Position numbers and translations under genes: made by a program
The notes under the pieces: model-generated
Told to the model about the DNA's origin: nothing
What the model saw: the letters and a program-made list of their open reading frames with translations, nothing else
Databases searched by the model: none
Shown: positions 25,397-36,400 of the stretch, in pieces
Numbering within the stretch: position 1 is the stretch's first letter
How the letters are laid out: the number at the start of each line of letters is the position of its first letter
Assembly (NCBI RefSeq): GCF_029893965.1
Contig: NZ_JARXXP010000021.1
Coordinates: 1 to 64,000 of the forward strand
Source: Paenibacillus sp. PastM-3
Lineage (GTDB): Bacteria; Bacillota; Bacilli; Paenibacillales; Paenibacillaceae
Direction of reading: 5' to 3'
Length of the DNA: 64,000 nt

Positions 25397-26981
25397 TGAT
25401 GAGCCGTATGTTGTCGATGATCTGTCGATCTCCCTTCCCTGGACCGAGATGGGTTTCGGACTGGTTCACAAAGCCTACTCCGGGTACGAGGCTCTTGAGC
25501 TGCTTCAGCGTTATCCGATTGATATTGTAGTAACGGATATTAATATGCCGGAAATCTCAGGCATTGAACTGATTGCTTCAATCCGCAGCCGCTGGAAGCA
25601 TATCCGGGTCGTTATGCTGACCGGCTATGCCGAATTCGAATATGCCCGCAAAGCGATAGAGGAGCAGGCCAGCGCTTATCTGCTTAAGCCCATTGCCAAT
25701 GACCAGCTGGTTGCCGTCATCACCAAGCTCCAGAATGAGCTGCGCGGCGAATGGGAGGCATGGTCCTCCTACCAGCGGACGATGCAGACCTTCCGCGAGC
25801 ACCTTCCTCTGCTCCGCGACCGCCTGCTCGGCGATCTGCTGCAGGGACGTAAGCTTTCCGGGCCGCAGCTGCAGGAACGGCTGGCACAGTTCGATCTGCC
25901 GCTCTCCACCAACCAACCGGTATGCCTTGCAGTCGTCAGACCTGAGGAGTTCTTCCGGCGGCAGGACATGCACAGCATGCTGCTGTTTGAATATGCGATC
26001 ATTAATATTGCGCAGGAGCTGTTTCAGGACCGTTTCCGCATCTGGTCCTGCAAGGATGTACATGATTATCTTGTATTTCTGCTTCAGCCAAGGGAGGACA
26101 TGGATTCCGGCAGCAATCCGGGCGATGAGGTAGCCCAGGGTGCATATCAGCTGCAGAATCATGTCAGCACGCTGATCGGAGGCGGACTGTCCGTTGTCAC
26201 TACAGGCTGGGGAGCTTTCCCGGATCAGGTCTATTCTCTCTACCAGTCCGCTATCTCTGCCATCCGCCAGCATATCGGCAGCGAAACCGGCATTTATCTG
26301 GATGCCACTGACACAAGCGTTGCCCAGTCTGTTGAGATTCTCCAGCCGCTCTATGAGCCTCCGCTGCTCTCACATATGTTTGAAGCGAATAATTGGCAGG
26401 GTATTGAAGACAAGCTGAATGCCATCACAACAGAGCTGGCCCGCAATCCGCACCGCTCACTGGAGCATATCCACGAAGCCCGTCTGCATCTGGAAACGGC
26501 ATTCTATTATTTTGCCCACAAGAACAATAAAATGTTGAGCGAAATTGTAGGCAATCCGCTGCTGGAGCAGCCCCCCTTCCAGACACCGGACAAGCTGCGG
26601 GAGTGGGCGCTCCACGTCATCCACCTCCTGAGAGAGCATTTTGAATCAGAACGCCGGGACAGCCGAACTGTGCTGATCCAAAACGTCCATGAATATATCA
26701 ACCGCAACCTGCACTATGTCTCACTCCAGGCCATTGCCGATCATGTGCAGATGCATCCGGTCTATCTGTCCAAAATGTACAAGCTGGAGACAGGCAAACG
26801 AATCAGCGACTATATCGGGCAGGCCAAGATGGAAAAAGCGGCGTATCTGCTGATTCATACGCCGCTCAAAATATATGAGGTTTCCGCTGAGCTTGGCTAT
26901 TCCAATGCCCATTATTTCATCAAGCTCTTTAAAGAATATACCGGAATGACCCCGCAGGAATACCGTGATCGGGCACTGTAA
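25374..26981 (+). CDS. YesN-type response regulator with AraC DNA-binding domain
   Basis: A 535-residue regulator. The receiver domain (about 1-120) has the acidic pair DDE near 8-10, the phosphoacceptor in VVTDINMPE near 55 and the conserved Lys in YLLKPI. A long middle region follows, and the C-terminal AraC HTH pair begins near 430 (HVQMHPVYLSKMYKLETGK) and ends with ELGYSNAHYFIKLFKEYTGMTPQEYR. Such regulators usually activate neighbouring sugar-uptake genes, so the GH16, ABC and GH94 genes here are the likely targets. It ends five bases before the convergent GH94 gene. Confidence 0.93.
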   Translation: MHQILLVDDEPYVVDDLSISLPWTEMGFGLVHKAYSGYEALELLQRYPIDIVVTDINMPEISGIELIASIRSRWKHIRVVMLTGYAEFEYARKAIEEQASAYLLKPIANDQLVAVITKLQNELRGEWEAWSSYQRTMQTFREHLPLLRDRLLGDLLQGRKLSGPQLQERLAQFDLPLSTNQPVCLAVVRPEEFFRRQDMHSMLLFEYAIINIAQELFQDRFRIWSCKDVHDYLVFLLQPREDMDSGSNPGDEVAQGAYQLQNHVSTLIGGGLSVVTTGWGAFPDQVYSLYQSAISAIRQHIGSETGIYLDATDTSVAQSVEILQPLYEPPLLSHMFEANNWQGIEDKLNAITTELARNPHRSLEHIHEARLHLETAFYYFAHKNNKMLSEIVGNPLLEQPPFQTPDKLREWALHVIHLLREHFESERRDSRTVLIQNVHEYINRNLHYVSLQAIADHVQMHPVYLSKMYKLETGKRISDYIGQAKMEKAAYLLIHTPLKIYEVSAELGYSNAHYFIKLFKEYTGMTPQEYRDRAL

Positions 26982-26986
26982 CCGTC

Positions 26987-29959
26987 TTAGCCTCCAAATC
27001 GCAGCTCTACCTCATGGTCAAGACCGTCGTCAGCAGCCGGCACAAGCCCTGCCTCAAGCATACGGCCATCGAGCGTCAGACGGGCAGTGCCCTCCTGCAT
27101 CCGGCTGAAGCCCTCCGGTTTGCTGATCCGAATCCGGTAGGAGGAGCCGCCAAGCTTCAATGTGTAAGCCAACTCGGTCTGTCCCTCCCGCAGAATCGGA
27201 TTGAGTGCGATTCCCTGCGCCGTATACTCAATACCAAACGCCTCCATCAGCGAGAGGGTGAGCCAGGTCGAGGTGCCGCTAAGCATCGGACCAATGTTCT
27301 CACCGGTCTCGCTGTTGTTGTATTGCGTGCAGAATCTTGGATTTCCGCAGACTGCAAATGGATTTTCCATTGTCTTAAACGGCAGAACCCGGTCCAGCAG
27401 CCAATACCCGAAGCGTCCCAGTTCAGCGGCAAGTTCTGCATCCGCCACCTCCTTTGCTCCCTTAAACATTGCTGCAGCAGCCATCATGCAGGCATGCTTG
27501 AATACGCCCCCGTTCTCACGGTCTCCCGGAAAATACTCGTCAGAAGCTGTATGGGAGGATACCCGGCCCAGTGCAACAGGCGACACCAGCTTCAAGCCGT
27601 AAGGGGTCATAAGCTGTGACTTCATCGTGTTCAGCATTACAGTGATCTGCGCTTCATCCGCACAGCCGGACAGGATGCTCCAGGTGAAGGAGTTCAGGAA
27701 ATAGGAGCCGCCAGTGGACGGATCAGCCGAAAGCCCGTCCCCGCCGGCACCCAAGTAGGTATATTTGCCGTCTGCATAGCGGTTGAACAGCACGCGCGCG
27801 AAGAAATCGCCCTTCCATGCATGCTCTTGAATGCGTCCCCGCAGCTCAGCCCCGAAACGGTCAAGCTCTGCAGCATAATCCGTTTCTCCCTTCCGGACAG
27901 CCAGGACAGACAGCTCATCTACAGCCACCTTGAGCAGAAAAGCATTCATGACACTCTCGGAATAATCACTGTCCAGCGGATCGCCGAAAACTCCGCCTTC
28001 CTGCAGCTGCTTCCGGTAACGCTCTTCCTTGGCCGGCCCGTTTAGATACGTATCATCCAGCTTCAGACAGTCGTTCCAGTCGGCGTAGTCCAGCAGCGGA
28101 AGCCCGTGCCGGCCCACCGAAATCCGCCCCGAATAGACAATAATCGCCTTCAAAGTCTCGAAGACCGGCCGGCTGGATTCTTCTCCCGCAACCGGGCAGG
28201 TCTCGTCCAGGAATTCGACATCTCCTGTAAGCATTACATAACGATAGACTGCCTGAACAAGCCATAACGCGTCGTCAGACCATTTACCGGGCTCCTTGCC
28301 GTTCCAGAAGAAATTGTGATAGGCGTAACCCAGCCCGAATACCATACCGGTCCATTCCTTCAGGAGACTCTTCACCAGGCCGCTTCTTCCCATACTGGTA
28401 AAATAGTACATCGAGGCGTACAAATCCTGAATCTCACGGAAGCCTATTTCCCTGTAACCCTTTTGTGTCTGGCAAAAGGAGCGTGAGACAAAGGTCTGGT
28501 AGAGCACCTGGAAAGGCAGATTGCGGTTGACGAATACATCGAAGTTTTCATCACCGGAGGCTACCTGCAGGAACTTTCCGTACTCACGCACGAAGTCGGC
28601 AGATTCGGCCAGCGCCATTTCTGCCGCGCTGCGGGCAGAGAACCGGTCAATCAGCGCCCCTACCTCGTCAGCAAGCACTGTGTCATTCCAGGGCGCACCG
28701 CTCTTGTCGGAGACAAGTCCGGTCAACTGGTCGACAGCTGCCGCACCTCCTGACGGAATAGAAACCTCACCTGCTACAGCGAAGAAGCCGGGTCCCTTGC
28801 GCTGCAGAATGCTGCTCAGCCTGAGGGCACCAGCCGGGCGGTGCAGAGAGCCCGTACCGACAAATTCATTGAAGCTGAGGCAGTATTCGCGCGGCAGCAC
28901 AGCCCCGTCATTCCCGTGAATGATCATGGTGTGAAAGCGCAGGTCATGCCTGCCGCCTTCCGGATAATAATCGGGACTGACAGCCGCCACAGCTCCGGCG
29001 GAATCCTGGAGCACGCCGCCCTGCATAATGATATTACTGTACAGCACATCCTCAAACAGTGCTCCTGGAGCAGCGGAGCCAAACATTCCGGTATAGACAA
29101 TCCGCAGGCGGCGTTCAGCTTCTCCGAGGTTCACAAGCTCAATCCGCTGTGCTTCTGTTGCCAGGGGCATACCTTCGGAGTGCGGAAGGATAAAGATGGT
29201 ACGGGTAATTTCCAGACCGCAGCGGGTCCGGTAGGTAATAACCGTTGCATTCTGCGAATGCCGGCAGACCGCCGATTCAATGCCTTCGTCTCCGGGATCA
29301 GCAGAATAAAAGATCTGCTTCCCTTCCTCGAACAAATAAAATTGCCGGTTAGCCGGGAAGCCGTTCTCCTCCTGGCGCATATCCCAGCGTGTCGCCAGAA
29401 CCTGGGTTGCGGCGTGTGAGCGGAAGCTCCCGCCCCCGAAGCGGTCAACAACGCTTTTCGGGGTGGTCTGCAGCGGATGCGGGAAGCTGAGGCGGTTGCC
29501 TAGGAGCAGATTGACCGCAAAGTGCGGTCCCGGCACAGGTGAACGCAGGTCGATTACATGCTCTCCCTCGGCGTTAAGCGTCCCTGCCCAGCCCGATGCA
29601 GCCTGCAGCAGCTCCAACGCCTCCGCTACCGCAGCCTCCGGAATAGCTATGGTCTGCTCCTCATTCCCCGCATCCCTGATAGATAAAGACAGCTTGGTTC
29701 CTTCGCTGTTCATGGCGAACAGAGCGGACGCGCCGGCTTCAGCCGGCAGCAGTGCAGCTATGGCCGGCAGCTTGAGCAGCTCCTGAATGGCAGGCAGCCT
29801 AAACGGCAAGCCTGCTATTCCTACAGCCCCGCGGCGTTCTGAATCGGTAAAAAGTGCGCTGATGTTCTCTCCGGCACCGATCCGGTCAGCAAACACTTGT
29901 CTCAGAATATCTTCGGCCGAGGCCTTTGTCTCTCTTGCGGTATTCAACTTTAACAACAT
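26987..29959 (-). CDS. GH94-like glycoside phosphorylase (cellobiose phosphorylase superfamily)
   Basis: A 990-residue cytoplasmic enzyme expected to split beta-glucosides with phosphate, releasing glucose 1-phosphate. It has a long beta-sandwich N-terminal region and an (alpha/alpha)6 catalytic barrel with the catalytic Asp in DYADWNDCL (about residue 626). Near the end lie GENGGVFKHACMM-like and NNSETGENIGPMLSGTSTW segments typical of the family. It is longer than simple cellobiose or laminaribiose phosphorylases (about 800-910 residues), closer to oligosaccharide-specific types. Linkage (beta-1,3, 1,4 or 1,2) cannot be read; context favours laminari- or mixed-linkage oligosaccharides. ATG 29959 is chosen for its AAGGGTGA. 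It is the last gene of the transport operon. Confidence 0.82.
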   Translation of the reverse strand: MLLKLNTARETKASAEDILRQVFADRIGAGENISALFTDSERRGAVGIAGLPFRLPAIQELLKLPAIAALLPAEAGASALFAMNSEGTKLSLSIRDAGNEEQTIAIPEAAVAEALELLQAASGWAGTLNAEGEHVIDLRSPVPGPHFAVNLLLGNRLSFPHPLQTTPKSVVDRFGGGSFRSHAATQVLATRWDMRQEENGFPANRQFYLFEEGKQIFYSADPGDEGIESAVCRHSQNATVITYRTRCGLEITRTIFILPHSEGMPLATEAQRIELVNLGEAERRLRIVYTGMFGSAAPGALFEDVLYSNIIMQGGVLQDSAGAVAAVSPDYYPEGGRHDLRFHTMIIHGNDGAVLPREYCLSFNEFVGTGSLHRPAGALRLSSILQRKGPGFFAVAGEVSIPSGGAAAVDQLTGLVSDKSGAPWNDTVLADEVGALIDRFSARSAAEMALAESADFVREYGKFLQVASGDENFDVFVNRNLPFQVLYQTFVSRSFCQTQKGYREIGFREIQDLYASMYYFTSMGRSGLVKSLLKEWTGMVFGLGYAYHNFFWNGKEPGKWSDDALWLVQAVYRYVMLTGDVEFLDETCPVAGEESSRPVFETLKAIIVYSGRISVGRHGLPLLDYADWNDCLKLDDTYLNGPAKEERYRKQLQEGGVFGDPLDSDYSESVMNAFLLKVAVDELSVLAVRKGETDYAAELDRFGAELRGRIQEHAWKGDFFARVLFNRYADGKYTYLGAGGDGLSADPSTGGSYFLNSFTWSILSGCADEAQITVMLNTMKSQLMTPYGLKLVSPVALGRVSSHTASDEYFPGDRENGGVFKHACMMAAAAMFKGAKEVADAELAAELGRFGYWLLDRVLPFKTMENPFAVCGNPRFCTQYNNSETGENIGPMLSGTSTWLTLSLMEAFGIEYTAQGIALNPILREGQTELAYTLKLGGSSYRIRISKPEGFSRMQEGTARLTLDGRMLEAGLVPAADDGLDHEVELRFGG

Positions 29960-29990
29960 CGATTTCACCCTTCCTGGCATACCTGGCGGA

Positions 29991-30848
29991 TCAGCCCTTG
30001 ACGGCGCCCGCGGTCATACCGCTAATAAAGTACTTCTGCGTCATGAAGAATACCACCATAACCGGTACCGTTACGACAGTCGAAGCCGCCATCAGCAGAT
30101 CATAGCGGGTATTGTACTGTCCGACAAACAAGCGGATACCGACCGGAATCGTCTGTACATCCGAACTGGTCGTAAGCACCCAGGCGAACAAAAGCTCATC
30201 CCACGCCGTAAGGAAGATAAAGATGCCGGTCGCAATGATGCCGGGTACAGACAGCGGCAGAATGATTTTGTAAAAAGCCTGAAATTTGGAGCAGCCGTCA
30301 ATGGCTGCCGACTCCTCCAGATCTCTCGGGATGGAGACAAAGAAACCGCGCATGATCCAGATACTGATCGGAGTATAAAACGCCGTATAGACAAGAATCA
30401 TTCCCCAGTACGTGTTGATCATCGGTAAGCCGAACGTATTCTTAATCCACAGGAACATCAGATAAATCGGGAACAGGAACATAATACCCGGGATAAGCTG
30501 AGTGGAGATGATACTCATACTGAACGCCTTCGATCCCGGAAAATCAAACCGGGCGAGCGCATATCCGGCCAGAACGGCAAAGGTGCCGGCCAGCAGGGTT
30601 GTTGCGCCGCAGATCAGCAGGCTGTTCCGGAAATAGATGGCAAAATTAACGGTGTCCCACATGTTGATGTAATTGACCCACTGCGGCTTCGTCAGACTGA
30701 AGCTTGTGATGCCGTTCAAAATCTGGTCGTTCGAGTGCAAAGAGGTAAAGATCATCCAAATGATCGGGAAGATCGTCACGATGACAATCATCCAGGTCAG
30801 TGAAGTCAGCAGAAACGAAGAGACAGAACGTTTTCTATGTGTACTCAT
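29991..30848 (-). CDS. Sugar ABC transporter permease, MalG type
   Basis: A 285-residue inner-membrane permease with six helices. The EAA loop that docks on the ATPase is seen as DLEESAAIDGCSKFQAFYKIILPLS. It pairs with the upstream MalF-type permease (overlap ATGA) and the binding protein further upstream. No ATPase gene is present in the operon, so it probably uses a shared MsmX-like ATPase, as is common for CUT1 sugar importers in Bacillales. The likely cargo is beta-glucan oligosaccharide (inferred). Confidence 0.92.
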   Translation of the reverse strand: MSTHRKRSVSSFLLTSLTWMIVIVTIFPIIWMIFTSLHSNDQILNGITSFSLTKPQWVNYINMWDTVNFAIYFRNSLLICGATTLLAGTFAVLAGYALARFDFPGSKAFSMSIISTQLIPGIMFLFPIYLMFLWIKNTFGLPMINTYWGMILVYTAFYTPISIWIMRGFFVSIPRDLEESAAIDGCSKFQAFYKIILPLSVPGIIATGIFIFLTAWDELLFAWVLTTSSDVQTIPVGIRLFVGQYNTRYDLLMAASTVVTVPVMVVFFMTQKYFISGMTAGAVKG

Positions 30849-31825
30849 TGGGCATTCAACTCCGATCTAAAGACGCGGTACCATACACCGACGACCATCA
30901 GCATTACGAACATCAGCATCATTGAAGCGGCAGAACCGGAACCAAACGCCCAATAGCCGAAGGATTGACGGGTTAAGGCGGTCATCAGGAGGTCCCCCCA
31001 TTCTCCCGGATATCCGGCACCGTTACCGAACATTGTGGATACGATATTGTAGGAGTAGACATTGTTAATGATCTGGAACAAGAGCTGTACCGCAATGACC
31101 GGCTTGAGCATGGGCAGCGTAATATTCCAGAACTGGCGGAGCTTATTGGCACCGTCAATCGTAGCCGCCTCATAGATATCTTCCGGAATGGTCTGCAGTC
31201 CGGCCAGGAAAATGACCATCAGGAACGGCCAGCCACGCCAGATCGTCGGAATAATAATCGCCCAGATGGTATTGGGCCCCAGCAGCCAGAATGGCTTGTC
31301 GTTGAAGAGGTGCAGAACATCGACCAGAAAATAGTTGATAATGCCGTTCTGCTGCCACATGAAGCCCCAAAGGACGCCGACAACATAAGAGGGAACGACC
31401 CAGGGTAACAGCATAGCGGTACGGGCAATGCCGCGGCCGGGAAAATCCCGGTTCAGCAGCATGGCCATCATCAGCCCCATAATCATTACACCGATAGTTA
31501 CAATAACCGCATAGATGGCCGTGTTGCGAATTGCAAAATTCAGCCCCTGACGGACCGGATTATCGGAGTTAAACAGCAGGCCGATATAGTTGTCCATCCC
31601 CACAAACGGGGCTTTCAAATATTTGACCAGCGTAAATTGATTCAGCTTCAAAAATGACATCCAGATACCCTGCAGCATCGGGAGCAAATGCACCAGCATC
31701 ATGAAGATGATGGTCGGCACCATCAGCATATAAGCGAACTTATTATCTTTGACCCGCTTTCGCCACAGCCCGCGTTTGCCGGAAGGGGCTTTTGCCGGAA
31801 GTTTATTTTCAGTATGGAGTCCCAT
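30845..31825 (-). CDS. Sugar ABC transporter permease, MalF type
   Basis: A 326-residue permease with six helices. Its EAA loop reads DIYEAATIDGANKLRQFWNI followed by TLPMLKP, typical for CUT1 systems. A GAGGGAT precedes the ATG. Its stop overlaps the next permease start by four bases. It follows the binding protein gene after a stem-loop. Confidence 0.92.
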   Translation of the reverse strand: MGLHTENKLPAKAPSGKRGLWRKRVKDNKFAYMLMVPTIIFMMLVHLLPMLQGIWMSFLKLNQFTLVKYLKAPFVGMDNYIGLLFNSDNPVRQGLNFAIRNTAIYAVIVTIGVMIMGLMMAMLLNRDFPGRGIARTAMLLPWVVPSYVVGVLWGFMWQQNGIINYFLVDVLHLFNDKPFWLLGPNTIWAIIIPTIWRGWPFLMVIFLAGLQTIPEDIYEAATIDGANKLRQFWNITLPMLKPVIAVQLLFQIINNVYSYNIVSTMFGNGAGYPGEWGDLLMTALTRQSFGYWAFGSGSAASMMLMFVMLMVVGVWYRVFRSELNAQ

Positions 31826-31847
31826 CTCTTATCCCTCGCTTTGTTAA

Positions 31848-31883
31848 TGAAGAAACCGCCGTGCCCTATTTGCGCGGCGGCCT
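31848..31883 (-). terminator. Stem-loop between binding protein and permease genes
   Basis: A six-base G/C stem CCGCCG/CGGCGG (31857-31881) followed on the minus strand by TTTCTTC. Such leaky terminators or mRNA-stabilising stem-loops usually raise the amount of binding protein over permeases. Confidence 0.65.
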
Positions 31884-31899
31884 CTCTAAATTCAAGTCG

Positions 31900-33297
31900 T
31901 TATTGATTAATAATGGCTTTGACTTCAGACGCCGCGGAGTCCAGCTCCTCCTTGATGCTTTCTTTGCTGTATTTGCCCTTTACGCCGGCTACAATATCCC
32001 AAACGTTGGCAAAATGCTTCTGCAGTGCCGTTTCCGTTGGTCCCCATTGCGGAATAGCCGGATACGTTCTTCCATATTTGGTTGCTTCCGAGAATGCTTT
32101 CATGTTGGCATCGAGATCCGGTGATTCCAGAAGAGACATCTTGACAGGAAGCTGTCCGGATACCTGAGCATAGGCTTTCTGCGCCTCATCCGAGGTCAGG
32201 TATTTAATGACCTCCCAGGTGGCTTCCTTATTCTTGGAGCCGCTGAACACGGTCAGCTCGCTGCCGCCGACAAAGGTAGCTTGTCCGTCGGGACCGGCAG
32301 GAAGCGGAGCTACCGCAAAGTTTTTCGCCGCCTTCTTGTCATCCATACCGCCGTTAGCTTTTGGTGTGGCAAAGTTTTTGGCGAGCCATGGTCCAGAGAT
32401 AATGACCGCTGACTTGCCGTCGCCGAAATCACTCTCAATCTGTGAAGAGTTCTTTTCAAGCGAGGACTTTTCAACAAGACCTTCATTCGCAAGCCCAGTA
32501 TAGAACATAACACCTTCCAGACCCTTCTCTTCATTGAAAACTACATTCTTGTTGTCCTCAGACAGAACGTCGCCTCCTGCTGCCCAGATCCAAGGGAAAA
32601 TATTATGCACAACGTTCCAGTCGTTTTTGCCCGGAAGTCCAAGTGCAGCGATCTTCTTGCCGTCAACCGTTTGTCCGTTCACTGCTTCCAGCGCACTCTT
32701 GAAGGAGTCCCAATCCTTGAATGCAGTTTCCGTATTTACCCCGGCCTGCTTAAACACATCGGTCCGGTAGTAGATGGCCCGCGCATCAACAAACCAAGGT
32801 ATGCCGTATACCTCGCTGTCACCTGCGATGGAGGTTGTTTTCCAGATGGCCGGCAGGAAGGCTTCGGCACCGCCAACATCAGCCACTTTGTCGGTTACCT
32901 TGTCAATGCCGCCCATGCTGGCAATTGCCGGTACCCAGGTCGAACCAAGCTGAAGAAGATCGGGGCCTTCACCGCTTGTAGCAGCAGTCGTGATCTTGGT
33001 CCAGGCGGAGCCCCAGTCCAGGACTGTTACTTTTACTGTGACATTCGGATGCTCTTTCAGATAGGGATCAAGAGTCTGCAGGAAGTCAGCATCCGGTTTG
33101 GGACTGTTCGGCATCACCCAGGCATTCAAGGTAACCGGTTTGGTACTTGGAGCCGCAGATGCTGTTGTCGAACTGGATTCTTTCTGCTCTTCTCTGTTGT
33201 TAGAAGAATTTGAAGAATTGTTATTGCCTCCGCAACCGCTGACGACCAATGAAAATGCCATAAGCAGCGCACTGATGGATACTGCTGTCTTTTTCAC
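31900..33297 (-). CDS. Sugar-binding lipoprotein of the CUT1 importer
   Basis: A 465-residue lipoprotein. Its signal ends in VVSGC (Cys22), followed by a Asn/Ser-rich linker and a family 1 extracellular binding fold (NAWVMPNSPKPDADF at the start, ATSGEGPDLLQLG). The start is GTG 33297 with GGGGGAG seven bases before it. It is the first gene of an operon with two permeases and the GH94-like phosphorylase, so its cargo is likely the phosphorylase substrate. Confidence 0.92.
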   Translation of the reverse strand: MKKTAVSISALLMAFSLVVSGCGGNNNSSNSSNNREEQKESSSTTASAAPSTKPVTLNAWVMPNSPKPDADFLQTLDPYLKEHPNVTVKVTVLDWGSAWTKITTAATSGEGPDLLQLGSTWVPAIASMGGIDKVTDKVADVGGAEAFLPAIWKTTSIAGDSEVYGIPWFVDARAIYYRTDVFKQAGVNTETAFKDWDSFKSALEAVNGQTVDGKKIAALGLPGKNDWNVVHNIFPWIWAAGGDVLSEDNKNVVFNEEKGLEGVMFYTGLANEGLVEKSSLEKNSSQIESDFGDGKSAVIISGPWLAKNFATPKANGGMDDKKAAKNFAVAPLPAGPDGQATFVGGSELTVFSGSKNKEATWEVIKYLTSDEAQKAYAQVSGQLPVKMSLLESPDLDANMKAFSEATKYGRTYPAIPQWGPTETALQKHFANVWDIVAGVKGKYSKESIKEELDSAASEVKAIINQ

Positions 33298-33360
33298 AAT
33301 AAATCTCCCCCATTGTCATTTGAAGATCAGGGAGAACGGCTGCCCGTCCCCCATACTCTG

Positions 33361-33389
33361 ATTATAAGAGCGTTTCTGGCCGCTCTAAA
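33361..33389 (-). promoter_or_regulatory. Promoter of the sugar importer operon with internal palindrome
   Basis: TTTAGA (complement of 33384-33389) and TATAAT (complement of 33361-33366) are spaced by 17 bases. Within the spacer lies AGAGCG...CGCTCT (33367-33386). The palindrome could be an operator or the terminator stem of the upstream glucanase gene. Confidence 0.6.
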
Positions 33390-33429
33390 TACCAAATCCC
33401 AAGCCTGAATAACAAATTATTAAGCTTGC

Positions 33430-36400
33430 TCAGGGTGCAGCTGCGTATCCGTTGTTCGTCAACACAATATCATCAACCTCTACCGCAAGGTGACCCGCGC
33501 CTCCGTCCGCAATATTCCCCAATTCGAATGAAATCCGGCCGATGGATGTGCTGCCGCCTGTAACGTCAAATTCAAGAGTGTACTCCGTATAGTCCGTACC
33601 AAGATCAACGACTTTACTTGCATACCCGTGCCAGGTGTAGTTGTCCGCGACATCCAGCCAGCCGATACTGACGTTCATTTTGCGCGGTGCATCTGCCTTT
33701 GCTTTAAAAGTGAGGGTATAATGATTCCCTTCGTTGTAGGCCACACCCTCGTAATACACCTGCCGGTCCCAGCTGTTCGCTCCTGTAGAGCCGACTTGCA
33801 TCCGCAGCGCCCCGTTCACATTGTCAATCGATAATTCTCCGCTGTCAGAGGAATAGGAGCTCCAGCCCTGGATCGGAGCTGAGAAATCTCCATTCGGGAT
33901 CAGATTTTCGCCATAGGCTTCACCGGCGATTACCGGATTTACCTGAAGGAGAGAAATGTTGCTCAGTGAAACAGTATGTGCTCCAAGCGGCTCCGTTATC
34001 TTGCCGAGACTGAATTGAAGCACGGCCGCGGCATCGCTTTCCGGAGCGGTGAAATAGTACTCGTAGTGTCCGCCCGTCTCAGTCAGACTGGCTGTCTCAT
34101 TCGTATACGCGGTCCAATTGTTGTCCGAAGAACCGTCATGCTGGACCAGTGCCCGGATCAGCCTTGCTGCCGAAGCTTCCGCATCGAAGCGAAGCAGGTA
34201 CTTTTTCCCCTTCTCCACCGGAATTGCGCCTTGTTTGACCTGTACATTCCATTCCTCGTCACCGCTGCCGCCAAGAGCCACCTGCAATACGCCATTCCCG
34301 GCAGTCATTGCCGTATTCTTCACTGGATCATTGTCTACCCAGTCTTTCTTGAACAGTGTCCAGCCTTCGGTTGAATCGTCCTTGAACCCGCCATTCACCA
34401 CCATCTCACGGGAAAGATCCAGCCAGGCCAGATTGTAGCCGCTGCCGCCGAGACGGAAATAATAGGTTCCGGCAGGCAAATCCAGCGGTGCCCCGATGAC
34501 TGCGCGGTAGCTTTGAAGTCCGCCCGTATCCCCGATTGCAGTGCTGTAGACGGCTGCCGTCACCACACTGCGCTTGTCCGCATCCAGAACAGACAGCTCT
34601 AGTTCGGAATCCGCCTGAACACTGGAAACCCGGGCTACAGGAACAATGCTTGCCCCCTGAGGAAGCACCACTTTGTATTCTGCGTAATCACCTTTGTCCA
34701 TACTGGTGACATCCTTCCCGCCCTCGCCGCTTGGCAGCAGGAGGATTCCAGATGCCCCGGAATACTGGTCGCCCCGGAGATGAAGATACCCGTTCAATAC
34801 AGGCGGGTCAGCCATACGGACCAGATGCACATTATCAATCTCCGATTGACCGCTGGACTTGCCAAGAAGAAACGATAGTGTACCTTCAGAGACAGCTGAA
34901 CCGGATAGTGTTATTTCTGCTGTGAAGTGCTTCCATTCCGGCGTCAGTGCGAGTGTTGATCCGTCAGGGTAGCTGCTGTCTCCCCCGCCGGCCTCAAGCT
35001 TTATCCCAAGGATATCAGACTGATCAGACCTGGCATCAAAGCTCAGCTGATAGACTCCGCCTGCGGACAGTGGAAGCCCTGACTGAGTAAGTGTTACATC
35101 CTCCGCCGATTCTCCCGGGTGCTGGACCGCCGCATGGAATATGCGTTTCATAAGCGGCAGCTCCAGTGTGCTGGTCACCTTGGCTTCAGCCGCTGCTCCC
35201 GATTCCGGCTTAACCGTAAAGCTCCAATAGCCCAGCCGGTCTTTCCCCAGCTCAAAACCTCCATTGTATACGAGGTTGCCGTCGGCAAGCGGAGTGCGGA
35301 CTACAGGCAGAGTCTCTGTCTCCGTAACCCGGACGTTGGCAAAGTAGGCCGTTGTATTATTCAGACCCAGATTGAACTCAAACCGGACATTGTTGTCAGT
35401 CGCCTGCGTCATGTTAAAGCTGTATTCGAATGACTGCCAATCCGGGGTAAGCTGGAAATTCCTCTCCTTGGAGTACGCTGTCCATCCCCCGCCGAATTCA
35501 GTCAGCTTGCTCATCACCGGGCGAACGGCATCCGCTTTGGCGTCGAAGGTTACCTTATAGGCTTTGCCCTTCTCCAGAGTAAGCGGAATCTGGGTGAGCT
35601 GAACGGAATAATTCTGGGTTCCCGCCTCTTTCAGGGAAACCTTTACAGCCTTGCCCTTCTCCTTGTCATCAATGACGGCGGTTGTTCCCGAACCCCCGGC
35701 ATTCGTAATGATTTGCCAAAATTCCGGCAGACCCTGGGCTGCATTGCCCTTGAAATCTCCGTTGTAAATCTGGTTGCCGTCTGCAAGCACAGGACGCTGC
35801 GGAGCGGCACCTTCAGGTTTTTCCGGCCGCTGGCCTGTTACATCAGGCCATTGATCCAGCTTCTTATACTTATAGACCCGTACATAATCGACATACATCT
35901 TATCCGAACGGAAGTCGGCGGCCGGGTCGCCCGGCCAATCGCCGCCGACTGCCAGATTAAGAATCATGTAGAACGGACGGTCGAATGGTGCGGGATACGT
36001 ATAGTAATCCGGCTGGCCTTCTGCCTTGGTCCCCCAGTCACTCGTTTCAAAATACAGGTTGCCGTCCACATAATAACGGATAAGGCCCGGAAGCCATTCA
36101 AGGGTAAAATCATGATAATCGTCAGCGAATGTTTTACCTTCCGGCAAAACATAAGTCTTGGATTGGGAAATATGCGGAATGTCGTAATGAAGGGAACCAT
36201 GTACAGTTCTCGGATACAGATCCGCTTTTTCCGTATCGCCGGCCACCGGTCCGGTCAGCTCCATAATATCCATCTCGCCACTTCCCGGCCAAGGACCGTA
36301 CTGCTTCTCTTCGTCGGTCGGCATCATCCAGATCGCCGGCCACATCCCCTGCTGAATCGGCAGCTTGGCACGCACGGTAAATTTACCGTAAGTCCAGTCC

